NCBI RefSeq assembly: GCF_006542425.1
Contig: NZ_VFID01000004.1
Coordinates: forward strand, 124,001-188,000
From: Pseudoxanthomonas sp. z9
Lineage (GTDB): Bacteria; Pseudomonadota; Gammaproteobacteria; Xanthomonadales; Xanthomonadaceae
Direction of reading: 5' to 3'
DNA: 64,000 bases
Position numbers and translations under genes: made by a program. Below, piece by piece: positions 35,673 through 48,784 of the stretch (positions within the stretch are counted from its first letter, which is position 1; the number at the start of each line of letters is the position of its first letter). The notes beneath the pieces are model-generated. The model did not search any database. It was not told the origin of the DNA and worked only from the letters and a program-made list of their open reading frames with translations.

Positions 35673-38261
35673 TCAGTAGGTCACGCGCAGGGTCACGCCG
35701 TAGGTCCGCGGCGCACCGAGGAATGCGTTGAACGAGTTGGTCGGATCCCCCGGGGTGGGCGAGAAGTTCTGCAGCGGGGCGTCGAAGCCGACCTGCTGGT
35801 AGGTCTCGTCGGTCAGGTTCTGTCCCCACAGCTCCACCATCCAGCGCTTGTTCTTCGCGCCGAACCCGATGCGGGCGTTGACCAGCGTGTAGCCCTCCTG
35901 GATCTTCTCGATGTCCATGTCCGAACCGGTGTTGTGTTCGGAGATGTACTTGGCGCCGACATTGAAACGTCCGATCAGGCTGCTGCCGAAGTCCCACTGG
36001 TAGGTCAGCGACGCCGAACCCGACCACAGCGGCGCGAAGCTGATGTGGTTTCCCGGCAGCTTGTACAGCGTGCCGCCGGGAGCGACGAATTCCGACGTCG
36101 GCTTCTCGTCGCCGTAACGCGTGTCGGCATAGGTGAGGCCGGCCTGCAGCATCAGGCCATCCAGTCCGGTCTGCCACAGCACTTCGGCGTCGATGCCCTT
36201 CGAGGTGACCTTGGGAATCGAACGCACCACATAGCTGGTGCCGAGGAAACTGTTGAGCTGGAAGTCGGTGAACTCCTGGTAGAACAGGGTGCCGTTGAGC
36301 AGCAGGTTGCCATCCAGCCAGGTGGACTTGGCGCCGAGCTCATAACTGTCGACGAACTCGCCCGGGAACGAGGTATCCCTGACCGGCAGGATGCCAGCGG
36401 TGCCGCTGGACAGGCCGGTATTCGACTGCACGCGGTCCAGGTTGAAGCCGCCGCCCTTGTAGCCGCGCGCACCGGACAGGTAGGTCATCAGGTGGTCGTT
36501 CCAGCGGTAGGCGAACTTGAGCGTGCCGGACCACTCGCTTTCGGACCGATCCTGCTTCGTGTGGCGTCCGTTGTGGGCGATGTTGGCCCAGGGCAGGCAC
36601 ATGTAGCCGATCGCGGTCGGCGCCAGTTGCTGCGCCACCGCCTGCGGAATCCCGCGCGCCATCAACGCGCCCACGACCTGCGCCGGAGCCATCAACGCGG
36701 TCGCGCAGCCCAGGCTGCCGTTCGGGTTGGTGTAGACCGAATCCAGCTCCTTCTTTTCATGGGTGTAGCGCAGGCCGAGCGTAATCGCCAACTGGTCGGT
36801 GGCATGCCAGGTGTTGTTGGTGAACAACGCGGCGGTCCTGGCATTCTGGTTGTAGGTATCGTGCGCGCCCTCGCTCTCGCCCGGGAACACGCTGCCGAAC
36901 GCCCGCCCGGTGGCCTGCGATGCGAACAGGAACGGATTGGCGGTGTTGACGGTGATGCCCAGCGGAGCGAGCTGGCGGGCGAACAGGCTCAACAGCGCGG
37001 TGGACAGATACGCTTCGTAGTGCCTACCGATCATGTACTGGTCGTGGCGCTCCAGATCCTCGTCCGAATAGAAGAAGCCCAGCATCCAGTCCAGCTTGTC
37101 GGTGCTGCCGGTCAGCCGCAGTTCCTGGCTGAAGGTCTTGAACTTGGTCGAGGAGTCATCGAAGTTGTTGCGCCGGTACAGCAGGTCAGCGCCGCTGAAA
37201 TCGAAGTCCAGTGCGTTGACCGACTGCCAGTCGCGGGCAGCGGTGATCGAGGTGAGGGTGGCGCCGTTGAACCAGGGCGTGTTCCAGTCGATCTGGGTGG
37301 AGAAGCCTTTGTCCAGCACGCTCTGCTCGGTGCCGCGGTTGCTGTAGGCCAGGCGCCGTTCGGGATCGGCGACCGGAATGATCGCGCGCCCCGCGCCGCC
37401 GGCGAGCGCATCCAGGATGTTGGCGGTCAGGCCGCGCACGGTGGTCACGCCGACGCAGCAGTTCTCGTCGCGTCGGGTGTAATCGGCGATGAAGGTGAAG
37501 TCGAGATCGTCGTTCGGTTCCCACAGCAACTGCGCGCGCAGGGTGCGGAAGTCGCGGTCGCTGTCCTCGCGTTGCGTGCGCGGTCCGGTCCCGGTGTTCA
37601 CGTCGGTCACCCCATCGCGGGTGCGCTTGGCCGCATAGATGCGAAAGGCGGCATGATCGCTGATGGCGTCGTTGTAGGCGCCGGAGATGCCGAACTCCCC
37701 GTAGTTGCCGAAGGTCAGTTCGCCCTCCGCGCTCTGGGTGTAGCTGGGGCGACGGGTGATGACGTTGATCACGCCGGCGGAGGTGTTCTTGCCGAACACG
37801 GTGCCCTGCGGTCCCTTCAGCACCTCGATGCGTTCCAGTTCGCCCAGATCGCCGAAGCCTACGCCGGTGCGCGGCCGGTAGACGCCATCGATCACCACGC
37901 CCACCGCCGACTCCAGGCCGGCGTTGTCGCCGTTGGTGCCGACGCCACGGATGCGCGCGGTGGTCTGCGATTCGTTGGTGGTCGAGCTGACATGCAGGCC
38001 CGGCACCAGCAACTGCACGTCCTTGATGTCGGACACACCGGCGTCCTGCAGCAGTTGCTCCGGCAGCGCGGTCAGCATGATGGGGACATCCTGCATCGCC
38101 TCTTCGCGCTTCTGCGCAGTGACCGTCATGGTCGCGAGCGTGGTCGCCTCCTCGTCGGGTCTGGTCTGGGCTGGTGTGGTCTCCTGCGCGTGCAGATTGG
38201 CGGACAGTGCGGCGAAAACGGCGAGCGCGAGTGCGCGGTGCTGCGGTTTGGCGACGACCAT
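35673..38261 (-). CDS. TonB-dependent outer-membrane receptor
   Basis: An 862-residue receptor. Signal peptide ends near SANLHAQ, a TonB box-like segment (ATMTVTAQKREE) follows, then the plug domain with IRGVGTNGDNAGLESAVGVVIDGVYRPR and VLKGPQGTVFGKNTSAGVINVIT. The rest is a 22-strand barrel ending in an aromatic residue (TLRVTY), the BAM signal. It transports a siderophore, vitamin or oligosaccharide using TonB energy. No neighbouring gene reveals the substrate; the sequence resembles the large xanthomonad/sphingomonad receptor class that often serves plant or natural-product ligands. A GGGAGGGG ribosome site precedes the ATG. Confidence 0.93.
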   Translation of the reverse strand: MVVAKPQHRALALAVFAALSANLHAQETTPAQTRPDEEATTLATMTVTAQKREEAMQDVPIMLTALPEQLLQDAGVSDIKDVQLLVPGLHVSSTTNESQTTARIRGVGTNGDNAGLESAVGVVIDGVYRPRTGVGFGDLGELERIEVLKGPQGTVFGKNTSAGVINVITRRPSYTQSAEGELTFGNYGEFGISGAYNDAISDHAAFRIYAAKRTRDGVTDVNTGTGPRTQREDSDRDFRTLRAQLLWEPNDDLDFTFIADYTRRDENCCVGVTTVRGLTANILDALAGGAGRAIIPVADPERRLAYSNRGTEQSVLDKGFSTQIDWNTPWFNGATLTSITAARDWQSVNALDFDFSGADLLYRRNNFDDSSTKFKTFSQELRLTGSTDKLDWMLGFFYSDEDLERHDQYMIGRHYEAYLSTALLSLFARQLAPLGITVNTANPFLFASQATGRAFGSVFPGESEGAHDTYNQNARTAALFTNNTWHATDQLAITLGLRYTHEKKELDSVYTNPNGSLGCATALMAPAQVVGALMARGIPQAVAQQLAPTAIGYMCLPWANIAHNGRHTKQDRSESEWSGTLKFAYRWNDHLMTYLSGARGYKGGGFNLDRVQSNTGLSSGTAGILPVRDTSFPGEFVDSYELGAKSTWLDGNLLLNGTLFYQEFTDFQLNSFLGTSYVVRSIPKVTSKGIDAEVLWQTGLDGLMLQAGLTYADTRYGDEKPTSEFVAPGGTLYKLPGNHISFAPLWSGSASLTYQWDFGSSLIGRFNVGAKYISEHNTGSDMDIEKIQEGYTLVNARIGFGAKNKRWMVELWGQNLTDETYQQVGFDAPLQNFSPTPGDPTNSFNAFLGAPRTYGVTLRVTY

Positions 38262-38752
38262 GTGTTCCCCTCCCCCGGGTCATGTCGGATGTGATCAATC
38301 GACTGCGATATGCGGACCTGCCTTGCGACTGCTGATTTCACTTGCGCGCTCGCGGCGCGCCCCCTGTGCGAGGGAAGCTAGCACTCCTCGGCGCGACGAA
38401 GCATTTTGCAGCGCACCCATACGCAGAAAGCGCACTTTGCACGGGAAAATAAGCACGCTCGTGCGGAAAAACGGTTACTCGCGCGATGGCGTGGACCGGG
38501 GCCCGACACGTTCCTTCCACGCCATCGAGCGCGGCTGGCCATACCTCGGCGATGCGATGGGGAACGACCGCATGGCGGCGTGCGCGGCAATCCGCTGGCC
38601 GCGGATGCTGACCATCGTCGGCAGCGGCGGCGTGCCGCTCTCCTCGGTCCAGCGGCAATCCCCTAAACTTGCGTTCTTTCCCCCGGCTGCATGGCCTTTC
38701 CGCCGATGCCGGACGGGCGCCCCGGCGCGCCGGATGTTTTCCAGAAGGTCAC
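38262..38752. other. 491-base divergent intergenic region (TonB receptor/mutS)
   Basis: This region contains the leaders of two divergent genes. AT-richer stretches around 38400-38480 with repeated TTTGCA/GTGCGC words (TTTTGCAGCGCAC at 38405, TTTGCACGGG near 38430) could carry receptor control sites. No confident promoter, RNA or protein gene was found. The open frames crossing it look like codon-bias artefacts. Confidence 0.4.
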
Positions 38753-41383
38753 ATGAAGCAGGACAAGTCGCAGGAACACACGCCCCTGATGAAGCAGTTC
38801 TTCGCCGCCAAGGCGGAGTACCCGGATCTGCTGCTGTTCTTCCGGATGGGGGATTTCTACGAACTGTTCTACGACGATGCCCGCAAGGCCGCTCGGCTGC
38901 TGGACATCACCCTGACCCAGCGCGGCAACTCGGCCGGCGCGCCCATCCCGATGGCCGGCGTGCCGCACCACGCCTACGAGAGCTACCTGGCCCGGCTGGT
39001 GGCGCTGGGCGAGTCGGTGGCGATCTGCGAGCAGATCGGCGACCCCGCCCTGGCCAAGGGACTGGTCGAACGCAAGGTCGTGCGGGTGGTCACGCCCGGC
39101 ACGGTCACCGACGAAGCCCTGCTCAACGAGCGCCGCGACACCCTGCTGATGGCGATCGCCCGCGGCCGTACGGGCTACGGCCTGGCCTGGGCGGATCTGG
39201 CCGGCGGCCGCTTCGTGGTCAACGAGGTCGACGGCGAGGACGGGCTGGAAGCCGAGCTTTCACGGCTGGAACCGGCGGAAATCCTGCTGGCCGATGCGGA
39301 CGGCTGGCCGGAGTTCCTGCGCGGCCGGCACGGTCTGCGCCGGCGGGCGCCCTGGCTGTTCGATCCGGAGAACGGGCGCCGGCAGCTGCTGCAGTTCTTC
39401 CAGGTGCGCGATCTCAACGGCTTCGGCATCGAACGCATGCCGCTGGCGACCGGCGCGGCCGCGGCCCTGCTCGGCTATGTCGAGGAAACCCAGAAGCAGC
39501 GGCTGACCCATCTGGGCGCGATCAGCACCGAATCGGCCGGCGACGCGATCGCCATGAACGCCGCCACCCGCCGCCACCTGGAACTGGACACCCGCGTCGA
39601 TGGCGACACCGCCAACACCCTGCTCGGCGTACTCGACAGCACCATCACCCCGATGGGCGGCCGTTTGCTGCGCCGCTGGCTGCACCGCCCGCTGCGCGAT
39701 CACCGGACGCTGGGCGAACGCCACCAGGCGGTCGAAAGCCTGATCGGGAGCGGGCTGGACACCAGCCTGCGCGAACGCTTCCGCGCCCTCGGCGACATGG
39801 AGCGCATCCTGACCCGCGTGGCCCTGCGCTCGGCGCGCCCGCGCGACCTGTCCACCCTGCGCGACGCATTGGCGCTGCTACCGGACATCCGCCAGGCGCT
39901 GGCCGGCGCGACGGTTTCCTCCACCACGCTCGCGGGTTCTCCGCGCCTGGCCGAACTGGCGGCGGAGCTGGGCGAGCACGCCGACGTCGCAGCGCTGCTG
40001 GCGCGCGCGATCGCACCGCATCCGGCGCTCAAGCTGGTCGACGGCGGCGTCATCGCCGACGGGTTCGATGCCGACCTCGACGAACTGCGCCGGCTGAGTA
40101 CCCACGCCGATCAATTCCTGGTGGATCTGGAAGCACGCGAGCGCGAACGCAGCGGCATCGCCACCCTGAAGGTCGGCTACAACCGGGTGCACGGCTATTA
40201 CATCGAAATCAGCAAGGGTCAGGCCGATCGCGCGCCGGTCCATTACACCCGCCGGCAGACCCTGACCAACGCCGAACGCTACATCACCGAGGAGCTGAAG
40301 AGCTTCGAGGACAAGGTGCTGTCGGCGCGGGACCGCTCGCTCACCCGCGAGAAGGCCCTGTACGAAGGCCTGCTGGATACGCTCAACCAGGATCTGGAGC
40401 CGCTCAAGCGCTGCGCCGCGGCGCTGAGCGAACTGGACGTGTTGGCCGGCTTCGCCGAACGTGCGCAGGCGCTGGACTGGTCCCGCCCCACCCTCACCGC
40501 CGACGCCGGCCTGCGCATCGATCGCGGGCGCCACCCGGTGGTGGAAGCGGTGCGCGCCGAACCGTTCGAGCCCAACGACCTGCATCTGGACGAACAGCGC
40601 CGGATGCTGATCATCACCGGACCCAACATGGGCGGCAAATCGACCTACATGCGCCAGAACGCGCTGATCGTGCTGCTCGCCCACATCGGCAGCTTCGTGC
40701 CGGCGACGCGCGCGGACATCGGTCCGATCGATCGCATCCTCACCCGCATCGGCGCCGGCGACGATCTGGCGCGCGGGCAGTCGACCTTCATGGTCGAGAT
40801 GGCCGAGACCAGCTACATCCTCCACCACGCCACCGCGCAATCGCTGGTGCTGATGGACGAAATCGGCCGCGGCACCTCCACCTACGACGGCCTGGCGCTG
40901 GCCGACGCGGTCGCCCGCCACCTGGCCGGCCAGAACCGCTGCTACACCCTGTTCGCCACCCACTATTTCGAACTCACCGCGCTGGCGGACGGTCCCGTCG
41001 AAGGTGGCGAAAGCGGCATCGCCAACGTCCACCTCGACGCGGTGGAACACCACGACCGCGAACGCGGCGACACCCTGGTGTTCATGCACGCGGTGAAGGA
41101 TGGTCCCGCCAATCGCAGCTTCGGCCTGCAGGTCGCCGCGCTCGCCGGCCTGCCACGCTCCACCGTCGCCCAGGCGCGTCGGCGGCTGGCCGAACTGGAG
41201 GCGCGCGGCCGCGAAAGCCATGCGTCGGCGATGGCCCCGCAGGCGCTCGATGCCCCGCAGCAGATCGGCCTGTTCGCGCCCGTTCCCTCCGCCGCCGTGG
41301 AAGCGCTGGCGGCGCTGGATCCCGATGAGCTGACGCCCAAGCAGGCATTGGAAGCGCTGTACCGGCTCAAGCATCTGCTCTGA
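38753..41383 (+). CDS. mutS: DNA mismatch repair ATPase MutS
   Basis: An 876-residue MutS. The mismatch-recognition motif F-x-E appears as [15 protein letters not shown]. The ATPase domain has Walker [14 protein letters not shown], the FVPA segment, Walker [17 protein letters not shown] and the helix-turn-helix dimerisation region. It binds mismatches and starts repair with MutL. The length is close to 853 residues of E. coli MutS. ATG 38753 follows AGAAGGTC. It is a single gene between divergent and intergenic regions. Confidence 0.98.
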   Translation: MKQDKSQEHTPLMKQFFAAKAEYPDLLLFFRMGDFYELFYDDARKAARLLDITLTQRGNSAGAPIPMAGVPHHAYESYLARLVALGESVAICEQIGDPALAKGLVERKVVRVVTPGTVTDEALLNERRDTLLMAIARGRTGYGLAWADLAGGRFVVNEVDGEDGLEAELSRLEPAEILLADADGWPEFLRGRHGLRRRAPWLFDPENGRRQLLQFFQVRDLNGFGIERMPLATGAAAALLGYVEETQKQRLTHLGAISTESAGDAIAMNAATRRHLELDTRVDGDTANTLLGVLDSTITPMGGRLLRRWLHRPLRDHRTLGERHQAVESLIGSGLDTSLRERFRALGDMERILTRVALRSARPRDLSTLRDALALLPDIRQALAGATVSSTTLAGSPRLAELAAELGEHADVAALLARAIAPHPALKLVDGGVIADGFDADLDELRRLSTHADQFLVDLEARERERSGIATLKVGYNRVHGYYIEISKGQADRAPVHYTRRQTLTNAERYITEELKSFEDKVLSARDRSLTREKALYEGLLDTLNQDLEPLKRCAAALSELDVLAGFAERAQALDWSRPTLTADAGLRIDRGRHPVVEAVRAEPFEPNDLHLDEQRRMLIITGPNMGGKSTYMRQNALIVLLAHIGSFVPATRADIGPIDRILTRIGAGDDLARGQSTFMVEMAETSYILHHATAQSLVLMDEIGRGTSTYDGLALADAVARHLAGQNRCYTLFATHYFELTALADGPVEGGESGIANVHLDAVEHHDRERGDTLVFMHAVKDGPANRSFGLQVAALAGLPRSTVAQARRRLAELEARGRESHASAMAPQALDAPQQIGLFAPVPSAAVEALAALDPDELTPKQALEALYRLKHLL

Positions 41384-43996
<2,613 letters not shown>

Positions 43997-44041
43997 GTCC
44001 CAACCCGGCCGGTGCCGGTACTGGCCTGCGTCCCGCGTCCC

Positions 44042-44080
44042 GCCCGCCCCGGCTTTTCCGCCGGGGCGGGCTGTTTCTTG
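44042..44080 (+). terminator. Rho-independent terminator of katG
   Basis: A 12-bp perfect stem GCCCGCCCCGGC/GCCGGGGCGGGC with a TTTTCC loop, followed by TGTTTCTTG. It lies 45 bases past the katG stop. Confidence 0.75.
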
Positions 44081-44175
44081 CCGGGATGTCCCATCTTCTC
44101 CCCGGGTTAACCACCGGCGTCACAGTTTGGCGCTAGCATCGGCGGTTCCAACCCGCGTCCAGGAGGACGGCCGTC

Positions 44176-44787
44176 ATGAGCAACCAGTCACTCGCGCAAG
44201 AACTCTTCGCCCAGCTCCAGGGCGCGCCCTTGCAGCAGGTCTCCCAGCAACTGGGCATCGGCCAGGCCGAGGCCTCCGGCGCGGTCGGCGCGGCGCTGCC
44301 GCTGCTGATGGGCGCGCTGGGCCGCAATGCCGAGCAGCCGCAGGGTGCCGAAGCGTTGTTCGGCGCGCTCCAGCGCAACCACAGCGGCCTGGATATCGGC
44401 AGCGTGCTGGGCTCGGTCCTGGGCGGCGCCTCCACCCCGGAAGCCAACGGCGCCGGCATCCTCGGCCACATCTTCGGCGGCAACCAGCCGCGCGCCGAGG
44501 CGGGCCTGGGCCAGGCGACGGGCCTGGACAGCAACCGCGCCGGGCAGTTGCTCAAGATCCTCGCCCCCATCGTGCTGGCCTTCCTTGCCCAGCGCATGAG
44601 CCAGGGCGGCCAGGGTTCGCCCGGCGCGCTCAGCCAGGTACTCGGCCAGGAGCAGCAGCAGATCCGCCAGCAGGGCGGACTGGGCGGCGGCCTGCTCGGC
44701 GCCGTGCTGGATCAGGATGGCGACGGCCAACTGGGCCTGGGCGATCTGCTGAAGGTCGGCAGTGGCTTCCTCGGCGGCGGCCGCTGA
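44176..44787 (+). CDS. YidB-like DUF937 protein with an EF-hand-like loop
   Basis: A 203-residue Gly/Gln-rich protein of the DUF937/YidB family. It starts SLAQELFAQLQGAPLQQVSQQLGIGQAEASGAV and has helical repeats with AALPLLMGALGRNA. Near the C-terminus DQDGDGQLGLGDLL matches a calcium-binding EF-hand loop pattern, as seen in many family members. The family's function is not well established. No signal peptide is evident. An AGGAGG ribosome site precedes the ATG. It stands between the katG terminator and the convergent hslR gene. Confidence 0.8.
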   Translation: MSNQSLAQELFAQLQGAPLQQVSQQLGIGQAEASGAVGAALPLLMGALGRNAEQPQGAEALFGALQRNHSGLDIGSVLGSVLGGASTPEANGAGILGHIFGGNQPRAEAGLGQATGLDSNRAGQLLKILAPIVLAFLAQRMSQGGQGSPGALSQVLGQEQQQIRQQGGLGGGLLGAVLDQDGDGQLGLGDLLKVGSGFLGGGR

Positions 44788-44858
44788 CCCGTAGAGTCGG
44801 GCTTGCCCGGCTGCTTTTTGCTCAAAGGCCCCGGCGGAGCAAGCTCCGCCCCATGCGT

Positions 44859-45269
44859 TTACATCGCGTCGATGTCGCCCAGCGCGCGGATCAGGCGGCG
44901 TGCGCGCTTGTCCGGTTTCGACAACGGTGCCTGATAGCCGGTGCGTTCGGCGCGCCGCGTGGCGGCGGCGGCCTCGCGGCGCTGCCGTGATTCATCGCTT
45001 TCTCGATACAGCGCCTGTGCCACGGGTGCGGAGCCGCGCTGCTCGCTCAATCCCTCGACGCGGATGCCGTAGGTGTCCTCGCCGCGCACGACCTTGAGCT
45101 CATCGCCCACGCGCACGATGCGCGAGGGCTTGGCGCGCTGCCCCGCGACGTCCACCTTTCCGGTTTCCACCGCCTGCTTGGCCAGGCTGCGGGTCTTGTA
45201 GAAACGCGCGGCCCACAGCCAGATGTCGAGGCGAACGCCGGGCGCGGCGACAGGTGAATCGGAACTCAT
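44859..45269 (-). CDS. hslR: Heat shock protein 15 (HslR), S4-domain RNA-binding
   Basis: A 136-residue protein. The S4 domain is RLDIWLWAARFYKTRSLAKQAVETGKVDVAGQRAKPSRIVRVGDEL, the typical HslR start, and the C-terminal basic helix is RRAERTGYQAPLSKPDKRARRLIR. HslR binds stalled 50S subunits with nascent tRNA and recycles them. Length is close to that of E. coli (133). Its start lies 4 bases after the stop of the small lipoprotein gene, so both are probably transcribed together. Confidence 0.93.
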   Translation of the reverse strand: MSSDSPVAAPGVRLDIWLWAARFYKTRSLAKQAVETGKVDVAGQRAKPSRIVRVGDELKVVRGEDTYGIRVEGLSEQRGSAPVAQALYRESDESRQRREAAAATRRAERTGYQAPLSKPDKRARRLIRALGDIDAM

Positions 45270-45273
45270 CGGA

Positions 45274-45555
45274 TCAGGGTTTGCGTGGCAATGGATGGCT
45301 CAAGGGAACGGTGACGCTGTGTTGGTCGGCCTGCTGGCACGCCTTGGAAACATGGTAGTCGCGCACGGCTTGCCGCTGCTCCGGCGTGGCCTTGTCCGGC
45401 ATGGGCTGCTGGGCGGCGGCACGCAACTCGTCGGCGCACCAGGGGAACGGCAGATCCGATCGGGTATCCAGGCTCATCGCATCGCCGCCGGCGCAGCCGG
45501 TCAACACGCACGACAGTACAACCGCATTCCATCGCCCACCGTGAAAACCCATCAT
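45274..45555 (-). CDS. Small predicted lipoprotein of unknown function
   Basis: A 93-residue protein not recognised as a member of a named family. Start at 45555 (MMGFHGGRW) is supported by GGAG 8 bases upstream and by a short signal with lipobox LTGC. The mature part has two cysteines and a Q-rich, helical segment (TPEQRQAVRDYHVSKACQQ). It is cotranscribed with hslR (4-base gap). It could be a cell-envelope protein; a soluble protein is less likely given the lipobox. Confidence 0.6.
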   Translation of the reverse strand: MMGFHGGRWNAVVLSCVLTGCAGGDAMSLDTRSDLPFPWCADELRAAAQQPMPDKATPEQRQAVRDYHVSKACQQADQHSVTVPLSHPLPRKP

Positions 45556-45614
45556 CGTCACGCTCCGCCGTGCCACGAATGAAAGACAGTCTGCATCGGC
45601 GCCAATGCAGACGC

Positions 45615-45647
45615 CAGAAACGCGAACGGCCACCCGAAGGTGGCCGT
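45615..45647 (-). terminator. Hairpin terminator of the rpsP-rplS operon
   Basis: A 9-bp stem ACGGCCACC/GGTGGCCGT with a CGAA loop (45626-45647) is followed on the minus strand by TCGCGTTTCTGG, a weak T-containing tail. It lies 24 bases past the rplS stop. Confidence 0.6.
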
Positions 45648-45671
45648 CCAGCGATGGCGCCTGCGAGTGGA

Positions 45672-46076
45672 TTACTCGGCAGCGGCGGCCAGGCGCGCCT
45701 TCTTGGCGGCGGCGTTGGCGGCCAGGTCTTCCTTGATGCGGGCGGCCTTGCCTTCCAGATCGCGCAGGTAGTACAGCTTGCCCGAACGGACCTTGCCGCG
45801 GCGCTTCACTTCGACCGAGTCGATGGAGGCGCTGTGGGTCTGGAACACGCGCTCGACGCCGTAGCCATGCGAAATCTTGCGCACGGTGAAAGCCGAGTTC
45901 AGGCCGGCGTTCTTCTTGGCGATGACCACGCCTTCGTACGCCTGCACGCGCTCGCGGTTGCCTTCCTTCACCTTCACGTTCACGACGACGGTGTCGCCGG
46001 GACCGAAAGCGGGCAGCTCACGCTGGATCTGGGCGGCTTCGAATTCCGCGATGATGGACTTGTTGAGACTGCTCAT
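45672..46076 (-). CDS. rplS: 50S ribosomal protein L19
   Basis: A 134-residue protein. [32 protein letters not shown] and [40 protein letters not shown] are standard L19 sequence. The C-terminus extends into an Ala/Lys-rich tail ([15 protein letters not shown]) beyond the E. coli length (115). It is the last gene of rpsP-rimM-trmD-rplS, 146 bases after trmD, and sits at the subunit interface. Confidence 0.97.
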   Translation of the reverse strand: MSSLNKSIIAEFEAAQIQRELPAFGPGDTVVVNVKVKEGNRERVQAYEGVVIAKKNAGLNSAFTVRKISHGYGVERVFQTHSASIDSVEVKRRGKVRSGKLYYLRDLEGKAARIKEDLAANAAAKKARLAAAAE

Positions 46077-46222
46077 GGTGGCACCGTTCTGTATGCGTGG
46101 GTGTGTCGTTCGACAGCAATGACTGATGCAGTCGCCGGATTGCGCTGCACGATATTGTTATGGGGTTCCGGGCCGGTCAGGCGCTGGAAGCCCGCCATCT
46201 TACTGATTTTTCTTGGACCTGG

Positions 46223-46981
46223 CTAGCTTTCGTCCTGCCCCTCCCGGGCGGCCCGGAACGCGGCCAGCAGGGCCCGGTCGGCCTTGGACAGACTGGATTC
46301 GTCCAGCAGGTCCGGCCGCCGCAGCCAGGTCCGGCCCAGCGACTGCTGGCGCCGCCAGCGGGCGATGCCGGCGTGGTTGCCGGAACGCAGCACCTCCGGC
46401 ACGTCGCCCAGGTCGGGGTGCTGGGCCGGATGGGTGTAGTGCGGGCAGTCCAGCAGGCCGTCGTTCTCGAAACTGTCCTGAACGGCCGATTCAGCATCGC
46501 CGAGCGCCCCGTCCTGCAACCGGGCCACCGCGTCCACCACCACCGCCGCAGCCAGTTCGCCACCGGACAGCACGTAGTCGCCGATCGAGATTTCCTCGTC
46601 CACCTCGGCGTCCAGCAGGCGTTCGTCCACGCCCTCGTAGCGGCCGCACAGCAGGATCAGGCGCGGCCGGGCCGCCAGTTCGCGGACCTTGCGCTGGGTC
46701 AGCGGCCGGCCCTGCGGGCTCAGATAGATGACCGGCGCCGGCGCGGGATCCGCGGCACGGGCCGCGGCCAGGCAGGCACGCAGGGGCTCGATCATCATCA
46801 CCATGCCTGGGCCGCCGCCGAACGGACGGTCGTCGACCCGCCGGTAGCCGCCCTCGGCGTAGTCGCGCGGATTCCAGCCCTGCAGGGTCAGCAATCCGCG
46901 TTCCTGCGCGCGCCCGACCACGCCCACCGCCGCGGCCTGGGCGATGAACTCGGGAAACAGGGTCAGGACGTCGATGCGCAT
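46223..46981 (-). CDS. trmD: tRNA (guanine-N1)-methyltransferase TrmD
   Basis: A 252-residue SPOUT methyltransferase. [12 protein letters not shown] starts the protein, [14 protein letters not shown] and the knot-forming [15 protein letters not shown] with [14 protein letters not shown] follow. It methylates G37 of tRNAs reading CNN and prevents +1 frameshifting. Start 46981 was chosen from family length and N-terminus, ignoring an upstream ATG at 47092 inside rimM. It is co-transcribed with rimM and rplS. Confidence 0.97.
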   Translation of the reverse strand: MRIDVLTLFPEFIAQAAAVGVVGRAQERGLLTLQGWNPRDYAEGGYRRVDDRPFGGGPGMVMMIEPLRACLAAARAADPAPAPVIYLSPQGRPLTQRKVRELAARPRLILLCGRYEGVDERLLDAEVDEEISIGDYVLSGGELAAAVVVDAVARLQDGALGDAESAVQDSFENDGLLDCPHYTHPAQHPDLGDVPEVLRSGNHAGIARWRRQQSLGRTWLRRPDLLDESSLSKADRALLAAFRAAREGQDES

Positions 46982-47051
46982 GGAAAGCCCGGAGGGGAAA
47001 CACGTGAATCGGGAAAGGAGTATTGCCCAGCCCCGATGCCGGCTCCAGCGA

Positions 47052-47579
47052 TCAGAACTCGGGATCCCAGTCGACCGTGATGCGCTGGGCATCGAAGTCG
47101 ACGGATTGGACGACGTCGGGTTCGATGAAGGGAATCAGCCGCTCCCGCTCGCCCCGCACCACCAGCACGTCGTTGGCGCCGGTGGAGAACAGATGCGAAA
47201 CGGTGCCGAAGTCCACGCCGTCGTGCGTCACCACGCGCAGGCCTTCCAGGTCCACCCAATAGAACTCGCCGGGTTGCGGTGGCGGCAGTGCGTCGCGCGG
47301 GACCAGGATTTCGATGCCCCGGAGGGCGTCGGCCGCATCGCGATCGGCGATGTCCGGGACATTCGCGATCAGGTGCTTGCCGGAAGCCTTGCCACGCACG
47401 CCCGACAGCTCGCGCTCGGCGCCGGAGCCCTCGCGGAGGATCCAGGGCTGGTAGCGGAAAATGGCATCGCGCGGTTCGGTCCAGGATTCCAGCTTGACCT
47501 GTCCGCGAACGCCAAAAGCGCCCGCGAAGCGGCCCAGCAGGATGATCTTGCCGGGACGCGGCGGGCGCTCGTTATCCAT
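47052..47579 (-). CDS. rimM: 16S rRNA processing protein RimM
   Basis: A 175-residue ribosome maturation factor. N-terminal [23 protein letters not shown] is the RimM domain and [36 protein letters not shown] the PRC-barrel. It helps maturation of the 30S head with S19. It lies 37 bases downstream of rpsP and 70 upstream of trmD. Confidence 0.95.
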   Translation of the reverse strand: MDNERPPRPGKIILLGRFAGAFGVRGQVKLESWTEPRDAIFRYQPWILREGSGAERELSGVRGKASGKHLIANVPDIADRDAADALRGIEILVPRDALPPPQPGEFYWVDLEGLRVVTHDGVDFGTVSHLFSTGANDVLVVRGERERLIPFIEPDVVQSVDFDAQRITVDWDPEF

Positions 47580-47616
47580 GCGTCAGCATGGCCGCGCCGG
47601 GGCGCGGCCGGAGGGA

Positions 47617-47868
47617 TCAGGCCGAAGCCTTGGTGGCTTCCTTGTACAGGTTGCGGACCTTTTCGGTCAGCTGGGCACCGTGGCCCACCCAATGATCCAC
47701 GCGGGCGACATCGAGTTCGATGCGCTTTTCGTTACCCGAAGCAACCGGGTTGTAGTAACCGACGCGCTCGATGTTGCGGCCGTCGCGGGCGCTGCGCGAG
47801 TCGGTGACGATGATGTGGTAGAAGGGGCGCTTCTTGGCGCCGCCACGGGTAAGGCGGATCTTGACCAT
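47617..47868 (-). CDS. rpsP: 30S ribosomal protein S16
   Basis: An 83-residue protein: [41 protein letters not shown] is invariant S16 sequence. It is the first gene of rpsP-rimM-trmD-rplS, behind a candidate promoter at 47918-47945. A TGGAAATAGC stretch precedes the start. Length is standard. Confidence 0.97.
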   Translation of the reverse strand: MVKIRLTRGGAKKRPFYHIIVTDSRSARDGRNIERVGYYNPVASGNEKRIELDVARVDHWVGHGAQLTEKVRNLYKEATKASA

Positions 47869-47917
47869 TGCTATTTCCAGTGTTGCCCAGTCGCCAGGAT
47901 GGCGAGGTAAGCCGGCT

Positions 47918-47945
47918 ATTCTAAGCCATTGAACGGCGGAAGGAA
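47918..47945 (-). promoter_or_regulatory. Candidate promoter of the rpsP operon
   Basis: On the minus strand TAGAAT (-10, 47923-47918) with TTCCTT 16 bases upstream (-35). The -35 is poor. The leader would be about 45 bases. It lies directly past the stop of the upstream aminotransferase gene, so some readthrough is also possible. Confidence 0.4.
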
Positions 47946-47953
47946 ACCGCCCC

Positions 47954-48751
47954 TCAGGCCGGGTTTTCCCAGGGCATGCCGGCCAGCGCCGCCCCGAGCC
48001 GATCCATCAGGCCCGCGTCCGGGGCGTATTCGACCCCGTCGATGCCCAGAAGGGGCTGGATGCCGCTGGCATTGGCGGCGAAGGCCGCCCGGAAGCCACC
48101 GGCCTCGGCCAGCGCCACCGGGCGGGTTTCCTGGGCAACCCCCTGTCTGGCCAGGCCGGCCTGCAGCAGTTGCTCGCAGGTTCCCCGCAAGGCGGGGGCC
48201 AGCGGCCAGATCACGGCCTGGCCGTCCCAGAACCCGATGTTCCAGATCGAGCCCTCGCTGACGTGTCCATCCGGGGTGACGAACAGCGCGTCGTCGAATC
48301 CGTCCAGCAGTGCCTGCCGCCGGTAGTGGAACAGCGGGAAAGTCCCGACATGCTTCAGGTGCGGCTGCGACCGCTCGAATGGATACGATTTCACCCGCAA
48401 CGGCGGCTTGTCAGCCGGAGCGGCCGGGCCGAGCGTGATCAACACGTCCGGCTCCACCGGCCGCAACGGCTGGCGGTAGTCGAATCCGCGCGCGAACACG
48501 GTGAAGCGCAGCGAGACGTCGGCGGGACCGGCCCGCAGCGCGGCGACCAGTTCGGCGACGACGCGCCCGCGCGGCAACTCGGTGCCGAACAGTTCACGGG
48601 TGGCGCGCTGCAATCGCGCGACGTGGAAATCCAGTCCCTGCACCGCCCGATCGCGCACCTGCATCGCGGTGAAGTGGCCGTAATTGACCACCGCCAGCGC
48701 GCGCAATGCATCGGCGTCGGCGGGCTGTCCGTTGAGCAGGGCGATGGACAT
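47954..48751 (-). CDS. Class IV aminotransferase (PabC/branched-chain/D-amino-acid type)
   Basis: A 265-residue PLP enzyme of fold type IV. The region around [13 protein letters not shown] contains a candidate catalytic lysine (near 139), and [10 protein letters not shown] matches the conserved E-x4-N phosphate-binding segment. The shortened length and the [14 protein letters not shown] pattern recall 4-amino-4-deoxychorismate lyase (PabC), but branched-chain or D-amino-acid aminotransferases share these features. The gene is not beside folate genes here. The final function is therefore open. Confidence 0.75.
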   Translation of the reverse strand: MSIALLNGQPADADALRALAVVNYGHFTAMQVRDRAVQGLDFHVARLQRATRELFGTELPRGRVVAELVAALRAGPADVSLRFTVFARGFDYRQPLRPVEPDVLITLGPAAPADKPPLRVKSYPFERSQPHLKHVGTFPLFHYRRQALLDGFDDALFVTPDGHVSEGSIWNIGFWDGQAVIWPLAPALRGTCEQLLQAGLARQGVAQETRPVALAEAGGFRAAFAANASGIQPLLGIDGVEYAPDAGLMDRLGAALAGMPWENPA

Positions 48752-48784
48752 GGTTCCGTCTCAGCCGTTGTTGTCGAACACCAT

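Noticed and set aside
37924..41328. A 1,134-codon plus-strand frame running from the receptor region through mutS
   Set aside because: It is out of frame with MutS and rich in P/R/G; MutS in the correct frame shows all motifs.
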